From NCBI GenBank assembly GCA_014647935.1, contig BMQD01000006.1, positions 186,001-250,000 of the forward strand: a DNA stretch of 64,000 nt. The letters are read 5' to 3'. The stretch comes from Planomonospora parontospora (GTDB lineage: Bacteria > Actinomycetota > Actinomycetes > Streptosporangiales > Streptosporangiaceae). The notes under the pieces were generated by a model, which did no database searches, was not told the DNA's origin, and saw only the letters and a program-made list of their open reading frames with translations. A program made the position numbers and the translations under genes. Shown here in pieces: positions 7,548 to 15,728 of this stretch. Positions within the stretch are counted from its first letter, which is position 1, and every line of letters starts with the position of its first letter.

Positions 7548-8137
7548 GAGGCGGCGGCGCGGGCGGTGGCCTCCGACAGCGCCTTGGCGAAGGCGAGCAC
7601 GTGGGAGACGGCCTCGGGGCCGTCGGCGGCCTCGCTCACCCGCAGGGAGAGGTCGTCGGCCGTGACCGCGCCGGTGTAGCCGTGGTCGGCCTCGCAGTTC
7701 TCGTCGCCGCAGGCGGCCGGCTCGAGGTCGATGTGGGAGATCGCCCCCCAGCCGATGGTGAGCGTGACCTCGGTGGGAGGCACGCCCGGGACGTAGGAGG
7801 CGGGATCGGGGACCACGCGGGTGACGGCCACGGACTGGATCCGGCGCAGGAGCACGGCCTCGGTGGTCGTGGAGGCGTGGGACGCCGAGACTCCTTCCAC
7901 CGCCGGGTGCTCGTCGGTGTGGCAGACCAGCAGGCGGGTGGGCGAGAGCACCAGGACGGTGACGTGCCGGCGCACCTCCATGGCGGGGTCGAAGGTGGCT
8001 TCGTGGTGCACCACGTAGGCGTCCACCTGCTCCTTGCCCAGGGCGGATTCGACGGCGTCGGCCACCAGGTCGGGGTAGTAGCCACTGCGGTCGATGGCCT
8101 CGCGCAGGCCCGCGGTCGAGAGTCGGGTTTCCCTCAT
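7544..8137 (-). CDS. DUF5998 family protein
   Basis: This 197-residue protein starts MRETRLSTAGLREAIDRSGYYPDLVADAVESAL and contains YVVHHEATFDP, RHVTVLVLSPTRLLVCHTDEH and a CGDENCEADHGYTG stretch with two cysteines and a histidine. I recall this as the actinobacterial DUF5998 family that sits directly upstream of the phosphodiesterase gene; the arrangement is the same here with a GTGA overlap. The fold appears to be a PH-like beta barrel that binds no obvious ligand (inference). ATG start; a short GGATGG sits upstream. It probably supports the phosphodiesterase reaction or its regulation, but no function can be stated. Shared codon use and overlap say it is a real gene. Confidence 0.82.
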   Translation of the reverse strand: MRETRLSTAGLREAIDRSGYYPDLVADAVESALGKEQVDAYVVHHEATFDPAMEVRRHVTVLVLSPTRLLVCHTDEHPAVEGVSASHASTTTEAVLLRRIQSVAVTRVVPDPASYVPGVPPTEVTLTIGWGAISHIDLEPAACGDENCEADHGYTGAVTADDLSLRVSEAADGPEAVSHVLAFAKALSEATARAAAS

Positions 8138-8193
8138 GGGTCCATCCTGCCCTGTCCCGGGCGTCTGTTTCACCCCGAGCGCCGCGGCGCCCC

Positions 8194-10947
8194 TCAGCTG
8201 AGCCGCCGCGGCCCCCCGTCGGGACGGGGCCCGCCGGGATGGCGCAGTACGGCGCGGGCCCCCAGCACGACCACCTCCGACTCCCCCACCAGCACCGGGT
8301 CGAGGTCGAGCCCGGCCACCTCGGGGAGGTCGTCGGCCAGCCTGCCGACCCGGACCAGCAGCTCCTCCAGCGCCTCGACGGCCACCGGCGGGTAGCCGTA
8401 CTCGCCGAAGAGCAGCGGCGCCGCGCGCGGCGACTCGACCAGCTCGGCCGCGTCCTCGCGCGTCAGCGGGGCCAGCCGGTAGGCCTCGTCCCGCAGCAGC
8501 CGGGCCGTCACCTCGCCCAGCCCGAAGGAGACGACGGCGCCGAACCCGGGGTCCTCCACGACGCTCACCACGGTCGGCACCGCGGGCTGCGGGACCATGC
8601 GCTGCACGGCGAGCACGGCGTCGGGACCGAGCTGCCGGAGCAGGTCGGCGAAGGCGTCGCGCACCCCGTCCGGGCCCGCCAGGCCGAGCCGGACCGTCCC
8701 CGCCCGCTTGGCCGCCTCCGGGTCGGCGGCCTTGAGCACCACCGGCCAGCCCAGCCGCTCGGCCGCGTCCACGGCCGCCTCCGGCGAGGCGACCACCTCG
8801 GCGCGCCAGACCGTCAGCCCGTAGTACGCCAGCAGCTCGGCGACCTCCGCCTCGGAGGGGACCCGCTCGGCGGCCTCCCCGGCGGTCACGGCCGCCTCCG
8901 CGGTCCTCGGCGCCTCCGCCGTCCCCGCCGTCTCGGCCGTCTCCGTGGTCGGAACGCCGTCCGGCGGGGCCCCGCCGGACGGGTCCTCTCCGGGCGGGGC
9001 CGCCAGCAGCCGCTCGACGAGCCCCCGCGCGGCGGCGGCGTCGACGCCGGGCTCCTCCACCGGCACGCCGGCGGGCCGCTCCCGCCAGCGCGCGTACCGC
9101 ACGGCGTGGGCCAGGGCCCGGACCGCCTCCTCGGGCGCCGCGTAGGACGGGATGGAACCCCGATCGGGCACCTCCGCGCCGACCCGCAGCTCCGCGGGCA
9201 TGCCGAGCTGCCCCTCGAAGGTGGCCAGCACCGGCTTGCCGCCCTCGCCCGCGACGCGCAGCAGCTCCGCGGCGACCTCCGCGGCCCGGCCCGGGATCGG
9301 CGGCATGTAGATGGCGACCGCGGCGTCCACCTCCGGGAGCAGGGAGGCCAGGGCCGCGCCGAACTCGGCGGCCCCGGCGCGCGCGCCGAGGTTCACCGGC
9401 GGCCGGGGCTCCAGCCCCGCGCGCACGCACGCGTCCACGGCCAGCAGCGCCAGCGCGTCGGAGTTGCCGACCAGGCCGACCCGCGGCCCGGCGGGCAGCG
9501 GCTGGTGGGCCAGGAGCTGGGCCACGTCGAACTGCTGGATCAGGTCGTCCACCCGGATCGCCCCGGCCTGCTCGAACAGCGCGCTGAGCGCGGTGTCGGG
9601 CAGGCCGAGCACCTGGGCGGCGTGGCCGATGGGCACGCCCTGGGTGGTGCCGCCGCTCTTGACCACCACGATCGGCTTGCGCCGGGAGATGCGCCGGGCC
9701 AGCCGGGCGAACTTGCGCGGGTTTCCCAGCGACTCCAGGTAGAGCAGGATCACGTCGGTGGCGGCGTCCTCCTCCCAGTACTGCAGCAGGTCGTTGCCGG
9801 AAACGTCGGCCCGGTTGCCCGCGGAGACGAACGAGGAGATGCCCATGCCGCGCTGGGCGACCCGCTGCAGCAGCGCCGTGCCCAGCGCGCCCGACTGGCT
9901 GAAGAAGCCGACCCTGCCCCGCCCTGGGACGGTCGCGGCGAGGGTGGCGTTCAGCCGGACGGCCGGGTCGGTGTTGGCGATGCCGAGGCAGTTGGGGCCG
10001 ACGACGCGCAGGCCGTACGCGCGGGCGATGCGGACCAGCTCGTCCTGCCGGGCCCGCCCCTCCGGCCCGGTCTCGCCGAACCCGGAGGAGACCACGATCA
10101 GCCCGCGCACGCCCTTCTCCGCGCACTCCTTGACGACGTCGATCACCCCGTCGGCCGGTACGGCCAGCACCGCGAGGTCCACCTCGCCGTCGATGGCCGT
10201 CACGCTCGGGTAGGCCCGGACCCCCGCGACGGCCCGCGCCTCGCGGTGGACCGGGTAGACCGGTCCGGTGAAGTCCGCGCCGAGCAGGTTGCGCAGCACG
10301 GTCTGGCCGACGCCGCCGGGCTCCCGGCCGGCGCCGACCACCGCCACCGAGCCCGGGGTCAGCAGCCGCTCGATGGAGCGGGCCTCGGCCCGGTGTTCGC
10401 GGGAGGCGGTCACCTCCTGGGAGGTCTCGGTCGGGGTGAGGTCGAGGGTCATCCGCACCACGCCGTCGGCGAAGCGGCTGCGCGCGGTGTAGCCGGCCTG
10501 CTTGAGCACGCCCATCATCTTCTGGTTGGCGGGCAGCACGTCGGCGACGAACCGGGCGATGCCGTTCTCGCGCGCGGTCTCGGCCAGGTGCTCCAGCAGG
10601 ACCGAGGCGACGCCGCGGCCCTGGTGGGCGTCCTCGACGAGGAAGGCCACCTCCGCCTCCTCCGCGTCGATCCGGTCGTAGCGGATCACGGCCACCATCT
10701 CGGTGCCGATCGTCGCGATCAGCGCGACCCGGTCCACGTAGTCGACGTTGGTGAAGCGGGTCACCTCCCGGTCCGACAGGCGGGGGCGGGGGCCGAAGAA
10801 GCGGAAGTAGATCGACTCCTCGGACAGCCGGGAGTAGAAGGTCCTGAGCCGGTCGGCGTCGGCGGGCCGGATCGGGCGCACGTGTGCGGTGCCGCCGTCG
10901 GACAGGACGACGTCCGCCTCCCAGTGGGCGGGGTATTGAGCCTCCAC
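8194..10947 (-). CDS. GNAT acetyltransferase fused to NDP-forming acyl-CoA ligase (PatA-like)
   Basis: A protein of about 917 residues. The N-terminal GNAT domain (about 15-185) has the acetyl-CoA loop AHQGRGVASVLLEHLAE. Then come a CoA-binding Rossmann domain (about 200-300, SVAVVGAGREPGGVG), two succinyl-CoA-synthetase-like ligase domains (about 310-600, with FFSQSGALG and IGHAAQVLGLP) and a C-terminal ATP-grasp domain (about 690-905). The order GNAT first, ligase second is that of actinobacterial PatA-type lysine acetyltransferases, which acetylate acyl-CoA synthetases; enteric Pat has the reverse order. A 70-residue Thr/Ala/Glu-rich linker precedes the ATP-grasp domain. I prefer the GTG at 10947 (weak GGGA upstream); an in-frame GTG at 10974 is the alternative. 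Protein acetylation control of acetate metabolism is likely but not shown. Confidence 0.88.
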   Translation of the reverse strand: MEAQYPAHWEADVVLSDGGTAHVRPIRPADADRLRTFYSRLSEESIYFRFFGPRPRLSDREVTRFTNVDYVDRVALIATIGTEMVAVIRYDRIDAEEAEVAFLVEDAHQGRGVASVLLEHLAETARENGIARFVADVLPANQKMMGVLKQAGYTARSRFADGVVRMTLDLTPTETSQEVTASREHRAEARSIERLLTPGSVAVVGAGREPGGVGQTVLRNLLGADFTGPVYPVHREARAVAGVRAYPSVTAIDGEVDLAVLAVPADGVIDVVKECAEKGVRGLIVVSSGFGETGPEGRARQDELVRIARAYGLRVVGPNCLGIANTDPAVRLNATLAATVPGRGRVGFFSQSGALGTALLQRVAQRGMGISSFVSAGNRADVSGNDLLQYWEEDAATDVILLYLESLGNPRKFARLARRISRRKPIVVVKSGGTTQGVPIGHAAQVLGLPDTALSALFEQAGAIRVDDLIQQFDVAQLLAHQPLPAGPRVGLVGNSDALALLAVDACVRAGLEPRPPVNLGARAGAAEFGAALASLLPEVDAAVAIYMPPIPGRAAEVAAELLRVAGEGGKPVLATFEGQLGMPAELRVGAEVPDRGSIPSYAAPEEAVRALAHAVRYARWRERPAGVPVEEPGVDAAAARGLVERLLAAPPGEDPSGGAPPDGVPTTETAETAGTAEAPRTAEAAVTAGEAAERVPSEAEVAELLAYYGLTVWRAEVVASPEAAVDAAERLGWPVVLKAADPEAAKRAGTVRLGLAGPDGVRDAFADLLRQLGPDAVLAVQRMVPQPAVPTVVSVVEDPGFGAVVSFGLGEVTARLLRDEAYRLAPLTREDAAELVESPRAAPLLFGEYGYPPVAVEALEELLVRVGRLADDLPEVAGLDLDPVLVGESEVVVLGARAVLRHPGGPRPDGGPRRLS

Positions 10948-11125
10948 AGTCCCGAGGGTAGACGCGAATCCCACATGTCGGACCAGCCGGGTGGGTTAGC
11001 GCAACGCTTGTGCATCGACTGCGGTCCCGTGTCCGATCCGGCCCCCCCATCCAGGCCTGGAACTGTTAGGTTTTTCGCGGTCCCCTAAGCACGTTCGGCA
11101 TCGAAGTCACAAGGCGGTGGACATC
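10948..11125. promoter_or_regulatory. Divergent promoter region, patA-like / pfkB-like genes
   Basis: This 178-base space separates two divergent genes. It contains a perfect 10-base palindrome CCAGGCCTGG at 11051-11060 followed by an AT-rich run TTAGGTTTTT at 11065-11074, suited to a -10 region for the kinase gene. An AAGGCGGTG ribosome site at 11111-11119 serves the ATG at 11126. Assignment of the palindrome as an operator is inference. Confidence 0.4.
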
Positions 11126-12019
11126 ATGACGCGGGTGGTCGTGGTGGGCGATCTCATGACCGACGCGGTCGCGCGGGCTCGCTATCCGCTGGCCCGGGCC
11201 AGCGACACACCGGCCGTGGTCACGATGCACGGCGGCGGGTCGGGGGCCAACATCGCCTCGTGGCTGGCGGTGGAGGGCTCGGAGGTGGCCTTCATCGGCC
11301 GCCGCGGCGCCGACATCACCGGCCGCAACCGCGACATGGAGCTCATGGGGTACGGCGTCGACGCCCGCCTCGTCATGGACCCCGAGCGCCCCACCGGCAC
11401 CTGCGTGGTGCTCGTCACCCACAAGGGCGAGCGCACCATGCTCTCCGACCCGGGCGCCAACGCGGCCCTGTCCCCCGAGGACCTCCCCCGTGATCTGTTC
11501 GCCCAGGGCGGCCACCTCCACCTGTCGGGCTACACCCTGATCAACGAGGGCTCCCGCGAGGCCGGGCTGGCGGCCCTGGAGATGGCCGGCCGCGCGGGGA
11601 TGACCGTCTCGGTCGACTGCGCCTCCTCGGCCCCGCTGGAGCGCACCGGCGCCGAGCCGTTCCTGGAGTGGACCCAGAACGCCAAGCTGCTGTTCGCCAA
11701 CGCCGACCAGGCCAAGGTCCTGACCGGCCGTGACGATCCGGCCGCCGCCGCCAAGGTGCTCACCGCCTGGTTCCCCCAGGTCGTGATCAAGCTCAACGAC
11801 GAGGGCTCGCTGTGGTACTCCAACAGCCGCAGCGAACCCGTCCGGGCCCCCGCCGAGTCCGTGGAGCGCGTGGTCGACGGCACCGGCGCCGGTGACGCGT
11901 TCACCGCGGGCTTCCTGCCGGCCTGGCTCGAGGGCAAGCCCCCGGCCGAGGCCCTCGCCGCGGGCAACCGCCTGGCCGCCAAGGCCATCGCCCACCTCGG
12001 CGCCCGCCCCCGCCTCTGA
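11126..12019 (+). CDS. PfkB/ribokinase family carbohydrate kinase
   Basis: This 297-residue protein shows both signatures of the PfkB family: an N-terminal substrate-binding GGGSGANIASWLA motif (about 38-50) and the C-terminal catalytic DGTGAGDAFTAGFLPAWLEG motif, whose Asp is the base and whose Gly-rich turn forms the anion hole. The start could be GTG at 11117 or ATG at 11126; the AAGG/GGTGG site is too close to the GTG, so the ATG is chosen. It would phosphorylate a sugar or nucleoside with ATP in the cytoplasm. No transporter or catabolic partner is next to it, so the sugar cannot be named. It is convergent with the response regulator gene, with only 30 bases between the stop codons. Confidence 0.9.
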   Translation: MTRVVVVGDLMTDAVARARYPLARASDTPAVVTMHGGGSGANIASWLAVEGSEVAFIGRRGADITGRNRDMELMGYGVDARLVMDPERPTGTCVVLVTHKGERTMLSDPGANAALSPEDLPRDLFAQGGHLHLSGYTLINEGSREAGLAALEMAGRAGMTVSVDCASSAPLERTGAEPFLEWTQNAKLLFANADQAKVLTGRDDPAAAAKVLTAWFPQVVIKLNDEGSLWYSNSRSEPVRAPAESVERVVDGTGAGDAFTAGFLPAWLEGKPPAEALAAGNRLAAKAIAHLGARPRL

Positions 12020-12022
12020 CCG

Positions 12023-12050
12023 ACCGGCCGTGCGGCGGCGGGCCGCCGGT
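12023..12050. terminator. Possible bidirectional terminator
   Basis: A short inverted repeat (12023-12028 with 12045-12050, six pairs, GC-rich loop) lies exactly between the convergent kinase and response regulator stop codons. There is no U-tract; the call rests mainly on its position. Confidence 0.3.
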
Positions 12051-12694
12051 CAGCCGCCGAGATAGCGCAGGACCGCCAGCACCCTCCGGTTGTAGTCGGG
12101 GTCGCGCGGCAGGTCGAGTTTGTCCACGATGGCGTTGACGTGCTTCTCGACGGTGCTCAGCGAAACGTGCAGGCGGGCGGCGATCGCCGCGTTGACGAAG
12201 CCCTGCGCCAGGTGCTCCAGGACCTCCGCCTCGCGCCCGCTCAGCCTGCTCAGGGGGTCGGCGCGGGTGGTCCGGGCGAGGAGCCGGCGGACGACCTCGG
12301 GATCGAAGACGGCACCGCCCGCGTGCACGCGCTCGAGCGAGTCGAGGAAGTCGGCCACCTCCGAGACCCGGTCCTTGAGCAGGTAGCCCAGACCCGTGGC
12401 GGACCCGGCCAGGAGCGCGGCCGCGTAGGTTTTCTCCACGTACTGCGACAGCACGAGCAGGCCGACCTCCGGCCGCCGCTCGCGGATCTCCAGCGCCGCC
12501 CGCAGTCCCTCGTCGGTATGGGTCGGCGGCATCCGCACGTCGACGACGGCCACGTCGGGCCGGTGCCGCTCGACCTCGTCGAGCAGTGCCCGTGCGTCGC
12601 CGACCGCGGCGACGACGTCGTGGCCGGCGTCGCCGAGCAGCCGGCTCAGGCCCTCACGGAGCAGCACCGAGTCGTCCGCCAGGATCACTCGCAC
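12050..12694 (-). CDS. NarL/FixJ-type two-component response regulator
   Basis: The protein has 214 residues. The receiver domain (1-118) has the acidic pair Asp7-Asp8, phospho-acceptor Asp52 in VAVVDVRMPPTHTDEGL and Lys in YLLKDRV. The LuxR-type DNA-binding domain (about 148-210) has the sequence LSGREAEVLEHLAQGFVNAAIAARLHVSLSTVEKHVNAI. The start is GTG at 12694, inside the last codons of the kinase gene (10-base overlap), so the pair is cotranscribed and coupled. It likely controls the ABC exporter genes upstream of the kinase. Phosphorylation by the neighbouring kinase is a standard inference for this arrangement. Confidence 0.94.
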   Translation of the reverse strand: MRVILADDSVLLREGLSRLLGDAGHDVVAAVGDARALLDEVERHRPDVAVVDVRMPPTHTDEGLRAALEIRERRPEVGLLVLSQYVEKTYAAALLAGSATGLGYLLKDRVSEVADFLDSLERVHAGGAVFDPEVVRRLLARTTRADPLSRLSGREAEVLEHLAQGFVNAAIAARLHVSLSTVEKHVNAIVDKLDLPRDPDYNRRVLAVLRYLGG

Positions 12695-13908
12695 GGCACC
12701 GCCTTGGGCAGCCTCGCGGTGACCTCGGTGGGGCCTCCCGCCGGGCTGTCGACGACGAGGTCGCCGTCGAGGGCCAGGACACGCCGGGCCAGCCCGGAGA
12801 GGCCTCCTCCCGAAGGATCGGCGCCACCGCAGCCGTCGTCCGAGATCACCACGCTCACCGTCCGCTCGTCCTCGGTCAGGACGACCAGGATGTCATGCGC
12901 CCCCGCGTGCTTGACCGCGTTGGTGATCGCCTCCCTGGCCACGAAGTACAGGGCCGTCTCCACCTCGGAGACGGGCCTGCCGGCCAGTCCGTAGTGCACG
13001 GTCACCGGTACGGCCGACCGTTCGGCGACGCCCTCGAGCGCGTCCTGGAGCCCCAGCTCGTCGAGGGCCGTCGGGTAGATCCGCCAGGCCACGCTGCGCA
13101 GTTCGTCCAGCAGTCGGCGGGACTCGACGTAGGCCTGGTCCACCAGTTCGGCGGTCCTGGCGGCGTCGGGGGCGTGCCGGGCGCGGCCCAGCAGCATGGC
13201 CAGCGCCACGCCCCGCTGCTGCACTCCGTCGTGTAGGTCGCGTTCGATCCTGCGCCGCTCGTCGTCGACGGCCCGCACGATGCCAGAGCGAGTCGCGGTC
13301 AGCTCGGCGATGCGCCTGCGCATCAGCTCCTGCCCGGCCGGTCCCAGGAAGCGGCCGGCCAGGAGGCGGTCGGCGGCGTCGACCGCGAGGACCGCCGATG
13401 CGGTCAGCGCCAGCGCGACCGTGCCGATCGTCAGGCCGAGCACCCAGTCGCTGGTGATCAGCTTCACACCGGGCAGTTCCAGCGGCACGGAGGCGGACGC
13501 GCCCGAGGCCAGGTCCCACAGCCCGCCGAAGAGGAAGAGCCCGCCGGTGAACAGGCCCACTGCGCAGACGTATCCGCCGGCCACGCCGAGCACGCCGCGC
13601 GCGGCCAGGAAGGCGCAGCCGCCCTGCGCCGCCGGGCCTGCCCTGCGGCGGGCGGCCGGGGAGGGGACGCCCGGCCGCGCCGTACCGGATGCGGGCCGGA
13701 AGGAGTGTGGCGTGCCGTGGCCGAGCCGGCGGGCCAGCCGGGCCCGTTCCAGTGCCACCAGCCGGGCGGCGGCGCGGTCCACGGCGGGCCGCGCGGCCGG
13801 TATCACGGCCGCGGGCCGGAGCAGGCAGACGAAGAGCAACTCGGCCAGGCCCAGGATCGTACCGGTGACGATCCCCGCCAGCACGCGCGCGATCCGATCG
13901 GCCGACAT
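12685..13908 (-). CDS. NarL-type (HisKA_3) membrane sensor histidine kinase
   Basis: This protein of about 407 residues has hydrophobic segments near 8-32, 103-130 and 155-180, giving a membrane sensor part. A Pro/Arg/Ala-rich cytoplasmic stretch (40-100) lies between the first two. The HisKA_3 dimerisation box is ERRRIERDLHDGVQQRGVALAM, with phospho-acceptor His226. The usual motif reads HDGAQQRLVAL, so the Leu is replaced by Gly here. The HATPase domain follows (N box REAITNAVKHAGA, G1 DDGCGGA, GGGLSGLARRV). ATG at 13908 has no clear ribosome site. It lies 11 bases after the permease stop and overlaps the regulator gene, making one exporter-plus-sensor operon of the BceAB/daunorubicin-exporter type. 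Confidence 0.9.
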   Translation of the reverse strand: MSADRIARVLAGIVTGTILGLAELLFVCLLRPAAVIPAARPAVDRAAARLVALERARLARRLGHGTPHSFRPASGTARPGVPSPAARRRAGPAAQGGCAFLAARGVLGVAGGYVCAVGLFTGGLFLFGGLWDLASGASASVPLELPGVKLITSDWVLGLTIGTVALALTASAVLAVDAADRLLAGRFLGPAGQELMRRRIAELTATRSGIVRAVDDERRRIERDLHDGVQQRGVALAMLLGRARHAPDAARTAELVDQAYVESRRLLDELRSVAWRIYPTALDELGLQDALEGVAERSAVPVTVHYGLAGRPVSEVETALYFVAREAITNAVKHAGAHDILVVLTEDERTVSVVISDDGCGGADPSGGGLSGLARRVLALDGDLVVDSPAGGPTEVTARLPKAVPCE

Positions 13909-13919
13909 GGTCGCGGAGT

Positions 13920-14714
13920 CTAGGCGTCGCGCCGGCGCAGTACGGCATGGCCCGCCGCCACCGCCGCCGCCGTCCACGCGAGCAGCCAGGCGAGCCCCTC
14001 GCCCGCCGGGTAGGGGATGGGGCCGCCGGTCGGGTTGTCGGTGCTGCCCATGAACGCCAGCCCGGCCGGCAGCGGCATGCGCAGCGCCACCTCCAGCGCC
14101 GGAGGCGCACCGGTCGCCGCCAGCAGCAGCGGCAGGCCCATCAACAGCATGAACACCGCGGTCAGCGTGCCCGCCGCACTGCGCATCGCGGCTCCCACGC
14201 CGACCGTGATCACCGACACCAGCGCGAAGAAGAGGCCGACGCCCAGCAGGTCGAGGGCGGTCTGCACGGGCGGCAGGGTGACGTGTCCGCCGAACGGCTC
14301 GCCGGACAGCACGACGTGGACGGCCGCCGCCGCCGCGCCGCCGGACACCACTCCCGCCGTGAACGCCACCGCCGCCGCCACCAGCGCCTTGGCGGCGAGC
14401 ATCCGGCCGCGGACCGGGACGGCCTGCAGGGTGGTGCGGACACCGCCCGAGGAGTACTCCGAAGTGATCATCAGCATCGCCGCCGCGACCGGCGCGAACT
14501 GGGCGAAGATCGTCGCCGAGACCACCGGTTCGCCCGCGGGGAGGCTCGCCGTCCCGCCGTCGCGGAGCATCTCCGTCGCCGTGGCCCCGCCCAGCGTCAG
14601 GGCGCTCAGCACCATGAGCACGACGGTGCCCGCCAGGCACCACCAGGTCGACCGGACCGACCACAATTTCGTCCACTCGGCGGCGGCCGCCCGGCCCAGG
14701 TCACCGATCCCCAT
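13920..14714 (-). CDS. ABC-2 type exporter permease
   Basis: This 264-residue membrane protein begins MGIGDLGRAAAAEWTKLWSVRSTWWCLAG, the EWTKLWSVRS start typical of actinobacterial ABC-2 permeases. It then shows six hydrophobic segments (about 28-50, 70-95, 105-140, 150-180, 190-210, 230-255). It pairs with the ATPase encoded three bases upstream and presumably exports a lipid-like or antibiotic substrate across the cytoplasmic membrane. It stands in one minus-strand operon: ATPase, permease, histidine kinase, response regulator. The substrate is not predictable. Confidence 0.88.
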   Translation of the reverse strand: MGIGDLGRAAAAEWTKLWSVRSTWWCLAGTVVLMVLSALTLGGATATEMLRDGGTASLPAGEPVVSATIFAQFAPVAAAMLMITSEYSSGGVRTTLQAVPVRGRMLAAKALVAAAVAFTAGVVSGGAAAAAVHVVLSGEPFGGHVTLPPVQTALDLLGVGLFFALVSVITVGVGAAMRSAAGTLTAVFMLLMGLPLLLAATGAPPALEVALRMPLPAGLAFMGSTDNPTGGPIPYPAGEGLAWLLAWTAAAVAAGHAVLRRRDA

Positions 14715-14717
14715 CGT

Positions 14718-15632
14718 TCACGCCTCCGCCTTCCGGGCGCCGTACTCCACGCTGCCCGCGGTCAGTTCCTCGTAGGCCTGCTCCAGTGAGGCCTCGCGCG
14801 TGCGCAGGCCGTGCAGCCGGATGCCCGCCTCGTACGCCAGGTCGCCGATCCGCTCGATCCCGGCGCCGGTGGCGACCAGTTCGTTCTCACCCGACCGCTC
14901 CACCCGGATCCCGGCGGCGGCGAGCCGTACGGAGAAGTCGCCCGCGTGCGGGCTGCGGACGACCACGGCGGTCAGCGCGCTGTCGGCGATGACCTCCGCC
15001 AGCGGCGCGTCCCTGATCAGGCGGCCCCGCCCGATCACCACCAGGTGGTCGGCGGTCAGCTGCATCTCGCTCATCAGGTGGCTGGAGACGAAGACCGTGC
15101 GGCCCTCGCCGGCCAGCGAGCGCATCAACCGGCGCACCCAGCGCACGCCGTCGGGGTCGAGCCCGTTGACCGGCTCGTCGAACATCAGCACCTCGGGGTC
15201 GCCCAGCAGCGCGCCCGCGATGCCGAGCCGCTGGCTCATGCCCAGGGACAGCGCACCGGCGCGCCGGTGCGCCGCGTCCGCCAGCCCGACCGCTTCGAGG
15301 ACCTCCTCCACCCGGCTCCCCGCGATGCCGTTGCTGCGCGCCAGCGCCAGCAGATGCGCGCGGCAGCTGCGCCCCGGGTGCACCGCGCGCGCGTCGAGCA
15401 GCGCACCGACCGTCCGCAGCGGGTGCCTGATCTCGTGGTACGGCACGCCCCCGACGAGCGCCGTCCCGGCCGTCGGGCGGTCGAGGCCGAGGATCATCCG
15501 CATCGTGGTGGACTTGCCCGCCCCGTTCGGCCCGAGGAAGCCGGTGACCGCGCCCGGCTTCAGCTCCAGCGACAGGTCCTCGACGGCCGTCCGGTCGCCG
15601 TAGCGCTTGCTCAATCCCCTGAGGCTGATCAT
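14718..15632 (-). CDS. ABC exporter ATP-binding protein
   Basis: This 304-residue protein has a full ABC ATPase: Walker A GPNGAGKSTTMRMILGL, Q-loop region, signature LSLGMSQRLGIAGALLGDP, Walker B VLMFDEPVNGLDPDG and the H-loop FVSSHLMSEM. A C-terminal DUF4162-like tail (about 220-300) follows. The pattern is that of multidrug/bacitracin-type exporters (YhaQ/DrrA style). ATG at 15632 (MISLRGLSKRYG) is preferred; an in-frame GTG nine bases upstream is possible. It is the first gene of the exporter and two-component operon. A 7-bp hairpin at 15661-15679 just upstream separates it from recQ. Confidence 0.92.
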   Translation of the reverse strand: MISLRGLSKRYGDRTAVEDLSLELKPGAVTGFLGPNGAGKSTTMRMILGLDRPTAGTALVGGVPYHEIRHPLRTVGALLDARAVHPGRSCRAHLLALARSNGIAGSRVEEVLEAVGLADAAHRRAGALSLGMSQRLGIAGALLGDPEVLMFDEPVNGLDPDGVRWVRRLMRSLAGEGRTVFVSSHLMSEMQLTADHLVVIGRGRLIRDAPLAEVIADSALTAVVVRSPHAGDFSVRLAAAGIRVERSGENELVATGAGIERIGDLAYEAGIRLHGLRTREASLEQAYEELTAGSVEYGARKAEA

Positions 15633-15660
15633 GCCGGCCACGCTAGGCGTCCGCCGGGCC

Positions 15661-15679
15661 GCCCGCCATGGGGGCGGGC
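15661..15679 (-). terminator. Hairpin between recQ-like gene and ABC operon
   Basis: Perfect 7-bp GC stem 15661-15667 with 15673-15679 and a 5-base loop, downstream of the helicase stop and upstream of the ABC start on the same strand. No U-tract; it probably ends most helicase transcripts. Confidence 0.4.
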
Positions 15680-15728
15680 CGCCGACCCCTATGGCGGGAA
15701 ACCGTAACGCGCCCGGACGGTGCGGGGG

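Noticed and set aside
8239..11088. 949-codon open frame antisense to the PatA-like gene
   Set aside because: High GC removes stop codons on the opposite strand; the His/Arg/Gly/Gln-rich product matches no protein pattern, while the minus strand encodes a complete multidomain enzyme.
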